From: Haemophilus sp.
GTDB taxonomy: Bacteria > Pseudomonadota > Gammaproteobacteria > Enterobacterales > Pasteurellaceae
Length of the DNA stretch: 64,000 nt
Direction: 5' to 3'
Assembly (NCBI GenBank): GCA_019423025.1
Contig: JAHZCD010000001.1
Location: 186,001-250,000 of the forward strand
Under the pieces are notes generated by a model. That model searched no databases. It was given only the letters and a program-made list of their open reading frames with translations, and was not told the origin of the DNA. Both the position numbers and the translations under genes were made by a program. This document shows, piece by piece, positions 43,216 to 50,803 of the stretch (positions within the stretch are counted from its first letter, which is position 1; every line of letters starts with the position of its first letter).

Positions 43216-44451
43216 TTACAAATCTTTACAGTTTGCTATTTTTATAACCACTTCAACGGCTTTTTCCATCCCTTCAAGAGTCACTAATTCATGTTTGCTA
43301 TGGAAATTATAGCCACCAGTAAAGATATTTGGACAAGCTAATCCTTTTTCCGCTAAAAATGCCCCGTCGGTTCCGCCCCGTATTGGTTTATGGTTTGGTG
43401 TTATACCGCAAGCTTTCATTGCAGCATCAGCAAGTTTAATCGCCTGTGGGACATTTTTGACTGTGTCATACATATTTTTATAACTGTCTTCAATCACACA
43501 TTCCACGGGCTCTTTCAGGCTTTTCTCTCTATTAAATTTTTCTACAAGTTGATAAATAAATGCTTTACGTTGCTCAAAATTAACTTGGTCAAAATCTCGA
43601 ATGAGATAACGTAGTTCAACTTTTTCAATATCCCCTTTAAAATCATCTAAATGGAAAAAACCCTCTTTTCCCGACGTTTTTTCGGGAACATCATCTTTTG
43701 GAAAACCTTGCTGAAACTCACAAGCTAACGTCAGCGCATTCACTAATTTATTTTTCGCATAACCCGGATGAATACCTCGCCCCTTAAAGGTAATTTTTGC
43801 TGTTGCTGCATTAAAGTTCTCATACTCGAGCTCGCCCACTTCCCCACCATCGATGGTATATGCCCAATCGCAAGGGAAATCATCCAATGGGAAATAATGC
43901 ATTCCTAAACCAATTTCTTCGTCAGGCGTAAATGCCACTCGGATATTACAATGTGAGATATTTTCCTGTTGCAAGACAGAAAGTACGGTCATAATTTCTG
44001 CGATTCCAGCTTTATTATCCGCACCAAGTAAAGTGGTTCCATCTGTCACAATTAAGGTTTTGCCAATAAGCTGGTGCAAAAATGGATAATACACAGGGCT
44101 AATAAATTCTTCCCCTAAACCTAATGCGATATCGCCCCCCCGATAGTTTTCAATCACTTCGGGTTGAACATTTTTACCGCTGCATTGTGGTGAGGTATCT
44201 AAGTGTGAAATAAAACCTATGGTTTGTGTTAAATCAGGATGATTTGAGGGTAAATAAGCCGTAACGACGGCATGCTTAGTCACACTAACATCTTGTAAAC
44301 CAAGTTCAATTAATTCTTGCTGCAAATGCAAAGCTAATTTCATTTGTCCTGGCGAACTGGGTGAATGTTTTGCAGACGATTTAGATTGCGTATCAAACGC
44401 GACATAAGTTAAAAATCGCTGTAATAATTCATTGTTATTATGTTCTTCCAT
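43216..44451 (-). CDS. pepT: Peptidase T (tripeptidase)
   Basis: A 411-residue M20-family zinc aminopeptidase acting on tripeptides. Metal and catalytic motifs are GFISHLDTSPQ (His and Asp), LGADNKAGIAEIM (bridging Asp), FTPDEEIGLGMHYF (catalytic and ligand Glu) and GGTDGAFLAEKGLACPNIFTGG. It diverges from potABC as in H. influenzae. An FNR-like site lies upstream at the class II position; pepT is FNR-activated in Salmonella. Confidence 0.96.
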   Translation of the reverse strand: MEEHNNNELLQRFLTYVAFDTQSKSSAKHSPSSPGQMKLALHLQQELIELGLQDVSVTKHAVVTAYLPSNHPDLTQTIGFISHLDTSPQCSGKNVQPEVIENYRGGDIALGLGEEFISPVYYPFLHQLIGKTLIVTDGTTLLGADNKAGIAEIMTVLSVLQQENISHCNIRVAFTPDEEIGLGMHYFPLDDFPCDWAYTIDGGEVGELEYENFNAATAKITFKGRGIHPGYAKNKLVNALTLACEFQQGFPKDDVPEKTSGKEGFFHLDDFKGDIEKVELRYLIRDFDQVNFEQRKAFIYQLVEKFNREKSLKEPVECVIEDSYKNMYDTVKNVPQAIKLADAAMKACGITPNHKPIRGGTDGAFLAEKGLACPNIFTGGYNFHSKHELVTLEGMEKAVEVVIKIANCKDL

Positions 44452-44478
44452 TTTAAAATTCTCCTTTATATCGGCACT

Positions 44479-44520
44479 AGTCTAATCCCAAAATTCGTTA
44501 CAGTTCTTGATATATAACAA
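44479..44520 (-). promoter_or_regulatory. Candidate FNR-dependent pepT promoter
   Basis: TTGAT-ATAT-AACAA (44507-44520) matches the FNR box TTGAT-N4-ATCAA at 9 of 10 fixed positions. On the minus strand a -10-like TAGACT (44479-44484) puts the box centre about 41 bases before the predicted start, the class II activator position. Confidence 0.5.
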
Positions 44521-44728
44521 TAAAGTAGAGAGTTATAAGATTTTCTGAAAAAAGTGCGGTCAAATTTCGATAATTTTTTTCCTAAAAACACGATTAAATC
44601 CTTTTCATCATTAACAATTCGCTATATCATATCTGTTCAATTTTATGTCGCCCCTGCATCATTTTTTGCAGGTTTATTTCTACTCAGTACCAATCAAATT
44701 GGTGAAATTAGGGAGAAAACCAAAGCTA

Positions 44729-45844
44729 GTGGAAAATCTGGTTCAAAAGCCTATTATTGAGCTTCGTTCAATCAAAAAATCCTATGGTTCTAACACAATT
44801 ATTAATGATTTTAATCTAACCATTAATAACGGTGAATTCGTCACAATTCTTGGCCCATCCGGCTGTGGTAAAACTACAGTATTGCGTTTATTAGCGGGTT
44901 TAGAAGAATTAGATGAAGGTCATATTATTTTGGACGGTGAAGATATTACTAATGTTCCGGCAGAAAAACGCCACATTAACACCGTATTCCAAAGTTATGC
45001 GTTATTCCCGCATATGACCATTTTTGATAACGTAGCTTTTGGTTTGCGTATGCAAAAAGTGGCAGAAAGTGAAATTAAACCTCGCGTTCTGGATGCATTG
45101 CGTATGGTGCAATTAGAAGAAATGGCCGACCGTAAACCAGCTCAACTTTCTGGTGGTCAGCAACAACGTATCGCGATTGCTCGTGCTGTTGTGAATAAGC
45201 CAAAAGTGCTGCTACTGGATGAATCTTTATCTGCGCTGGATTATAAGTTACGTAAACAAATGCAAAACGAACTTAAACAATTACAGCGTCAACTTGGCAT
45301 TACCTTTATTTTCGTTACTCACGATCAAGAAGAAGCGATCACCATGTCTGACCGTATCGTCTTATTGCGTAAAGGTAAAATTGCACAAGATGGTTCACCA
45401 CGTGAAATCTATGAAGATCCAGCTAACTTATTCGTTGCTCGCTTCATCGGCGAAATTAACGTATTTGATGCAACTGTGATTGAACGTAAATCTGACGATG
45501 AGCTACTTGCTAATGTAGAAGGTCGTGTATGTGATATTCACACCAGTATCTCTGCTGAAAAAGGTCAAAAACTACAAGTATTATTACGTCCTGAAGATAT
45601 TGTGATTGAAGAGCTTGACGAAAATGAGCACTCAAATGCAATTATTGGTCGCATTGTGGATCGTACCTATAAAGGGATGACACTTGAGTCTACGGTCGAA
45701 TTTGATCACAATGGTAAACGCGTATTAGTGAGCGAATTCTTTAACGAAGATGACCCACATATGGATCACAGCGTTGGTCAACGTGTAGGTATTACATGGC
45801 ACGAAGGTTGGGAGGTTGTACTCAACGATGAAGATAATCAATAA
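44729..45844 (+). CDS. potA: Spermidine/putrescine ABC importer ATPase
   Basis: A 371-residue ATPase of the polyamine importer PotABCD. It shows Walker A ILGPSGCGKTTVLR, Q-loop FQSYALFPHMTIFDN, signature LSGGQQQRIAIARA, Walker B VLLLDESLSALD, switch VTHD and a C-terminal TOBE-like regulatory domain. I take GTG 44729, giving ENLVQKPIIELRSIKKSYG, which fits the family length of about 372; an ATG-led frame from 44645 would add 28 residues unlike the family. The AGGGAG ribosome site is somewhat far (13 bases). Confidence 0.93.
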   Translation: MENLVQKPIIELRSIKKSYGSNTIINDFNLTINNGEFVTILGPSGCGKTTVLRLLAGLEELDEGHIILDGEDITNVPAEKRHINTVFQSYALFPHMTIFDNVAFGLRMQKVAESEIKPRVLDALRMVQLEEMADRKPAQLSGGQQQRIAIARAVVNKPKVLLLDESLSALDYKLRKQMQNELKQLQRQLGITFIFVTHDQEEAITMSDRIVLLRKGKIAQDGSPREIYEDPANLFVARFIGEINVFDATVIERKSDDELLANVEGRVCDIHTSISAEKGQKLQVLLRPEDIVIEELDENEHSNAIIGRIVDRTYKGMTLESTVEFDHNGKRVLVSEFFNEDDPHMDHSVGQRVGITWHEGWEVVLNDEDNQ

Positions 45845-46688
45845 TAAATTTCAGAAAATTACTGTTGCAATTATCTTCAGTTGGTTAATCTTCTTTGTGC
45901 TAATTCCAAACTTATTAGTATTAACCGTAAGTTTTTTAACCCGAGATGGTAGCGACTTTTATGCTTTGCCATTTACTTTAGATAACTACACTAACCTGTT
46001 TAATCCGCTTTATGCACAGGTTGTGTGGAATTCATTGTATATGTCTGGCATTGCGACGATTATTTGCTTACTCATTGGCTATCCATTTGCCTTTATGGTC
46101 AGCAAAATTAATCCAAAATATCGTCCATTTTTATTGTTCCTCGTGGTATTGCCATTCTGGACAAACTCACTGATTCGTATCTATGGGATGAAAGTATTCC
46201 TTGGTGTGAAAGGTGTGTTAAATACCATGTTAATGGATATGGGCATTTTGAGTGAGCCTATTCGTATTTTAAATACCGAAGTAGCTGTAATCATTGGTTT
46301 AGTGTATCTCCTTTTACCATTTATGATTCTACCGCTCTACTCTGCTATTGAAAAATTAGATGGACGTTTATTAGAAGCGGCAAGAGATTTAGGCGCGAAT
46401 GCGGTTCAACGTTTCTTCCGTGTAATTTTGCCATTAACCATGCCTGGTATCGTAGCGGGTTGTTTATTAGTACTACTACCAGCAATGGGCATGTTCTATG
46501 TGGCAGACTTACTTGGTGGTGCGAAAGTGTTATTAGTTGGTAACGTAATTAAGAGTGAATTCTTAATTTCCCGTAACTGGCCATTCGGTTCGGCAATCAG
46601 TATCGGTTTAACCATCTTAATGGCATTGTTGATTTTCGTTTACTATCGTGCAAATAAATTGTTGAATAAGAAAGTGGAGTTAGAATAA
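45828..46688 (+). CDS. potB: Spermidine/putrescine importer permease PotB
   Basis: A 286-residue inner-membrane permease with six helices and the EAA loop EAARDLGANAVQRFFRVILPLTMPG. The ATG at 45828 overlaps the end of potA by 17 bases; a start 4 codons earlier is possible. Its stop overlaps the potC ATG by one base. Confidence 0.95.
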   Translation: MKIINNKFQKITVAIIFSWLIFFVLIPNLLVLTVSFLTRDGSDFYALPFTLDNYTNLFNPLYAQVVWNSLYMSGIATIICLLIGYPFAFMVSKINPKYRPFLLFLVVLPFWTNSLIRIYGMKVFLGVKGVLNTMLMDMGILSEPIRILNTEVAVIIGLVYLLLPFMILPLYSAIEKLDGRLLEAARDLGANAVQRFFRVILPLTMPGIVAGCLLVLLPAMGMFYVADLLGGAKVLLVGNVIKSEFLISRNWPFGSAISIGLTILMALLIFVYYRANKLLNKKVELE

Positions 46689-47458
46689 TGAGTCGTTTAC
46701 TACGTAATATTTTTATGTTTGTGGTATACGCTTATTTGTATATCCCAATTATTATTTTGGTGACTAACTCCTTCAACGAAGACCGTTATGGTTTAAGTTG
46801 GAAAGGTTTTAGTTGGAACTGGTATGAGCGTTTATTTAATAACGATACCTTAATCCAAGCTGCGTTCCACTCTGTCACTATTGCTTTCTTTGCTGCAACA
46901 TTAGCGACAATTGTGGGTGGTTTAACTGCTATCGCACTTTACCGCTATCGTTTCCGTGGTAAACAAGCGGTAAGTGGTATGTTATTTATCGTCATGATGT
47001 CCCCAGATATCGTAATGGCGGTTTCTCTACTTGCCTTATTCATGGTTGTAGGGATTTCGTTAGGTTTCTGGTCATTACTATTGGCGCACGTAACATTCTG
47101 TTTACCTTATGTTACCGTGACAATTTTCTCACGTTTAAATGGCTTTGATGCAAGAATGCTTGAAGCAGCAAAAGATTTAGGTGCTAGCGAAGTCACTATT
47201 TTGCGTAAAATTATCCTACCGCTTGCCTTACCGGCAGTGGTATCTGGTTGGTTGTTAAGCTTTACTATTTCATTAGATGATGTTGTTGTATCCTCTTTCG
47301 TAAGTGGTGTAAGCTATGAAATCCTACCATTGCGTATCTTCTCTCTTGTAAAAACAGGGGTAACTCCGGAAGTAAACGCGTTAGCAACGATTATGATCGT
47401 GCTTTCATTAGGATTAGTAATTTTAAGCCAATTAGTTGCACGTAAAAATAATCATTAA
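46688..47458 (+). CDS. potC: Spermidine/putrescine importer permease PotC
   Basis: A 256-residue permease partner of PotB with six helices and the EAA loop EAAKDLGASEVTILRKIILPLALPA. Starts on the last base of the potB stop. A terminator-like hairpin separates it from potD. Confidence 0.95.
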   Translation: MSRLLRNIFMFVVYAYLYIPIIILVTNSFNEDRYGLSWKGFSWNWYERLFNNDTLIQAAFHSVTIAFFAATLATIVGGLTAIALYRYRFRGKQAVSGMLFIVMMSPDIVMAVSLLALFMVVGISLGFWSLLLAHVTFCLPYVTVTIFSRLNGFDARMLEAAKDLGASEVTILRKIILPLALPAVVSGWLLSFTISLDDVVVSSFVSGVSYEILPLRIFSLVKTGVTPEVNALATIMIVLSLGLVILSQLVARKNNH

Positions 47459-47505
47459 ACATTGATATAAAAAGGTTTCACAAATCTTTTAAGATCAAAT
47501 AGAAT

Positions 47506-47537
47506 ACGCCTTGACGCACAATCAAGGCGTTTTTTTA
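47506..47537 (+). terminator. Hairpin terminator between potC and potD
   Basis: ACGCCTTGA (47506-47514) and TCAAGGCGT (47522-47530) form a perfect stem followed by seven T. It may end potABC transcripts or act as a partial terminator so that potD is made from a separate promoter or at a different level. Confidence 0.85.
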
Positions 47538-47592
47538 TACTTGCATTAATGCAGGTGGTTTTTTACCCCTCTTTTACGGAGAACAAACAAAA

Positions 47593-48675
47593 ATGAAAAA
47601 ATTTGCAGGTTTGCTTACTGCCGGTTTAGTTGCCGCTACATTAACTGCTTGTAACGACAAAGAAGCCAAGTCTGATGCTACAAAAGCACAGGCTCCAGCA
47701 AATGATACTGTGTACTTATATACTTGGACTGAATACGTACCAGATGGTCTTTTAGATGACTTCACAAAAGAAACTGGTATCAAAGTTATCGTAGCAAGTC
47801 TTGAATCAAATGAAACGATGTATGCCAAAATGAAAACCCAAGGTGATGCTGGTGGTTATGATGTGATTGCACCATCTAACTACTTCGTATCTAAAATGGG
47901 ACGCGAAGGCATGCTACAAGAATTAGATCACAGTAAATTACCTGTTATCAAAGAATTAGACCCTGATTGGCTCAACAAACCTTATGATAAAGGCAATAAA
48001 TACTCACTTCCTCAGTTGTTAGGTGCGCCAGGTATTGCATTTAATACCAATACCTATAAAGGTTCTGACTTCACTTCTTGGGGCGATTTCTGGAAACCTG
48101 AATATGCAAACAAAATCCAATTATTAGATGATGCGCGTGAAGTGTTCAATATTGCGTTATTAAAAATTGGTCAAGATCCAAATACCAAAGATCCTGCAAT
48201 TATTAAACAAGCTTATGAAGAGTTATTGAAATTACGTCCAAACGTACTTTCTTTCAATTCTGATAACCCTGCAAACTCTTTCATCTCTGGTGAAGTAGAA
48301 TTAGGTCAGTTATGGAATGGTTCTGTACGTATCGCGAAAAAAGAACAAGCGCCATTAAATATGGTGTTCCCAAAAGAAGGTCCTGTTCTTTGGGTTGATA
48401 CTTTAGCGATTCCTAAAACTTCTAAAAACCCAGATGGTGCACACAAGTTAATTAACTACTTATTAGGTGCAAAAGCAGCGGAAAAATTGACTTTAGCGAT
48501 CGGTTACCCAACCGCTAACCTAGAAGCGAAAAAAGTACTTCCAAAAGAAATCACTGAAGATCCATCTATCTATCCACCAGCAGAAATCCTTCAAAAAAGC
48601 TACTGGCAAGATGATGTAGGTGATGCGATTCAATATTATGAACAGTATTACCAAGAGTTAAAAGCAGCAAAATAA
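47593..48675 (+). CDS. potD: Spermidine/putrescine-binding lipoprotein PotD
   Basis: A 360-residue solute-binding protein with a lipoprotein signal (LLTAGLVAATLTACNDKE, lipobox LTAC). Family segments are YLYTWTEYVPDGLLDDFTKE, YDVIAPSNYFVSKM and LWNGSVRIAKK. In a Gram-negative it would be held at the outer face of the inner membrane or sorted by the Lol system encoded here. It is 134 bases behind potC, after a terminator. Confidence 0.95.
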   Translation: MKKFAGLLTAGLVAATLTACNDKEAKSDATKAQAPANDTVYLYTWTEYVPDGLLDDFTKETGIKVIVASLESNETMYAKMKTQGDAGGYDVIAPSNYFVSKMGREGMLQELDHSKLPVIKELDPDWLNKPYDKGNKYSLPQLLGAPGIAFNTNTYKGSDFTSWGDFWKPEYANKIQLLDDAREVFNIALLKIGQDPNTKDPAIIKQAYEELLKLRPNVLSFNSDNPANSFISGEVELGQLWNGSVRIAKKEQAPLNMVFPKEGPVLWVDTLAIPKTSKNPDGAHKLINYLLGAKAAEKLTLAIGYPTANLEAKKVLPKEITEDPSIYPPAEILQKSYWQDDVGDAIQYYEQYYQELKAAK

Positions 48676-48695
48676 TGCGCTTTTAAGTAATAATC

Positions 48696-48727
48696 AAAAG
48701 AGCGGTCAAATTGACCGCTCTTTTTTA
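48696..48727. terminator. Bidirectional terminator between potD and rarA
   Basis: AAAAGAGCGGTCAA and TTGACCGCTCTTTT form a perfect 14-bp stem around a single base (really a 3-5 base loop). The core GAGCGGTC is a degenerate uptake signal. Confidence 0.88.
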
Positions 48728-48746
48728 CATTTAATGTGTAGAAAAA

Positions 48747-50087
48747 CTATTTATAGCGTTTTTTTGATGCGTTTTTATCTTGTTCATGTAAACGTTCAAG
48801 CTTTTCTTTAATTTGAATTTCCATCCCTCGATTAGTTGGGAAATAATACTGGGTATCTTTCAGTTCCGGTGGAAAGTAATTTTCTCCTGCAGCATAAGCA
48901 TTTGGCTCATCATGTGCATAGCGATATTCAGCGCCATAGCCTAATTCTTTCATTAAAGCCGTTGGCGCATTACGTAAATGAGGTGGCACATCAAAATCAG
49001 GAAACGCTTTCGCATGCTGTTTGGCAGCATTAAATGCTTTATAAACCGCATTACTCTTCGGTGCTACAGCTAAATAAATAATAGCTTGAGCAATGGCTCG
49101 CTCTCCTTCATAAGCCCCCACTCTCGTAAAACAGTCCCAAGCTGCGAGAGCCACTTGCATTGCGCGAGGATCAGCATTGCCTACATCTTCTGAGGCAATC
49201 GCTAATAAACGTCTTGCAACATAAAGAGGATCGCCCCCTGCAGTGATAATTCGTGCATACCAATAAAGTGCAGCATCGGCTGCTGAGCCACGAATGGATT
49301 TATGTAAAGCAGAAATCAAATCATAAAAACGATCGCCTTGCTTGTCAAAACGCGCTTGTCGTTCACCTAATACTTCTTTCAACAAAGTGCGGTCTAATTT
49401 TTTGCCGTTTTCTGTTTCAGGAGCCATGTCCACCATCAATTCAAGGCAGTTTAAAGCCAGGCGCGCATCACCATTCACATATTCGGCTAATACCTGTAGC
49501 AAATTCTCTTCTAAAACTAACCGCTCTTTACCTAATCCTCGCTCAGGATCAGAAATCGCTTGTTGTAGAACTTGTTCGATTTCAGCAACTGTCAATGACT
49601 TAAGAAGATAAACTCTCGCACGAGAAAGTAAGGCATTATTTAATTCAAAGGAAGGATTTTCCGTTGTCGCTCCAATAAAAATAATCGTACCATCTTCAAT
49701 ATGTGGCAAAAACGCATCTTGTTGGCTTTTGTTAAAGCGATGCACTTCATCCACAAATAAAATCGTTTGGCGATCTGCAAGTCGATTTTGTTTCGCTCGC
49801 TCAATTGATTCTCGAATTTCTTTCACGCCGCTTGTTACCGCGGAAATTCGTTCAACTTCTGCATTGATACGATGAGCAATAATTTCCGCTAGTGTTGTTT
49901 TACCTGTGCCCGGCGGCCCCCACAGAATCATAGAATGAACATGCCCTGCTTGAATTGCTTTACGAAGCGGCTTTCCTTCCCCAATTAAATGCGTCTGCCC
50001 ATAATATTGTTCCAAATTAGTTGGGCGCATACGAGCAGCTAAAGGGCGAAAGTCATTTTCAGCAAAATCAAAATTAAGATTAGACAT
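48747..50087 (-). CDS. rarA: Replication-associated recombination ATPase RarA
   Basis: A 446-residue AAA+ clamp-loader-like ATPase acting at stalled forks. It shows RPTNLEQYYGQTHLIG, Walker A LWGPPGTGKTTLAEI, Walker B TILFVDEVHRFNKSQQDAFLP, sensor FIGATTENPSFELN and the C-terminal tetramerisation part ending YFPTNRGMEIQIKEKL. It follows lolA, giving lrp-ftsK-lolA-rarA as in E. coli. Confidence 0.95.
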   Translation of the reverse strand: MSNLNFDFAENDFRPLAARMRPTNLEQYYGQTHLIGEGKPLRKAIQAGHVHSMILWGPPGTGKTTLAEIIAHRINAEVERISAVTSGVKEIRESIERAKQNRLADRQTILFVDEVHRFNKSQQDAFLPHIEDGTIIFIGATTENPSFELNNALLSRARVYLLKSLTVAEIEQVLQQAISDPERGLGKERLVLEENLLQVLAEYVNGDARLALNCLELMVDMAPETENGKKLDRTLLKEVLGERQARFDKQGDRFYDLISALHKSIRGSAADAALYWYARIITAGGDPLYVARRLLAIASEDVGNADPRAMQVALAAWDCFTRVGAYEGERAIAQAIIYLAVAPKSNAVYKAFNAAKQHAKAFPDFDVPPHLRNAPTALMKELGYGAEYRYAHDEPNAYAAGENYFPPELKDTQYYFPTNRGMEIQIKEKLERLHEQDKNASKKRYK

Positions 50088-50106
50088 ATTCTTTCCTTAA
50101 TAAGCA

Positions 50107-50136
50107 AAAGGTGTGAAGATTATCATTCACACCTTA
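50107..50136 (-). terminator. Probable terminator after lolA
   Basis: AAGGTGTGAA (50108-50117) and TTCACACCTT (50126-50135) pair; the minus-strand T-run is short. Confidence 0.6.
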
Positions 50137-50140
50137 TGGA

Positions 50141-50767
50141 TTATTTTTTACCTTTACGTTGGTCATCCAATTCCACGCCTTTTGGTACGCTAAATTGGAA
50201 TAAGCTATCAGCTAGTGTTTGATTTGTAATGTTACGCAACACATAAAGATTGGTTTGACCATCTTTTTCTGTGGTGCTGAAATTTTTTAACACACCATTT
50301 GTATCTACACGAATATCAAATTGTTTAATATTGCTATTTTTCGCCTTCGGTTTTAACACAAACGTATCCGCATTCTGCGTTACTGAATACTGATTCCAGT
50401 GGCTTTTATCGTTACTGGTTAAAAGGACGAAAGGGGTATTATTTATCGCATCCTTCACCCATTGAGCAGTAACTTGTTGCACGAATGGATCGTAATACCA
50501 AAGGGTTTTACCATCTGCAATAATTTGTGTTTCTTGCGGTGATTTGGTATCCATACGGAAAAGATTTGGACGTTTAATTTGAAGTTTTCCACTTCCTTGT
50601 TGAACGTTTTTACCGCCAGCAGACGTCACAGTTTGTGAGAAATCAGCACTTAATACCGTCACTTGATTTAAGCGATTTTGCAGCTCATCTGCAGCATCTG
50701 CAAAAGCAAAGTTGCTTGCACTTAAAAGTGCGGTAAGTGCGGTCATTTTTAATAATGTTTTTTTCAT
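50141..50767 (-). CDS. lolA: Outer-membrane lipoprotein carrier protein LolA
   Basis: A 208-residue periplasmic chaperone carrying lipoproteins from LolCDE to LolB. Signal peptide MKKTLLKMTALTALLSASNF.., then the LolA fold with LSADFSQTVTSAGGK, SGKLQIKRPNLFRMDTKSP, GKTLWYYDPFVQQVTAQW. The signal peptide is partly encoded by two uptake signals in direct tandem (50726-50743), giving TALTAL. It lies between ftsK and rarA. Confidence 0.95.
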   Translation of the reverse strand: MKKTLLKMTALTALLSASNFAFADAADELQNRLNQVTVLSADFSQTVTSAGGKNVQQGSGKLQIKRPNLFRMDTKSPQETQIIADGKTLWYYDPFVQQVTAQWVKDAINNTPFVLLTSNDKSHWNQYSVTQNADTFVLKPKAKNSNIKQFDIRVDTNGVLKNFSTTEKDGQTNLYVLRNITNQTLADSLFQFSVPKGVELDDQRKGKK

Positions 50768-50803
50768 TCTACTTTCCTTTTTGTAAAGTGAAACTTAAGA
50801 GAA

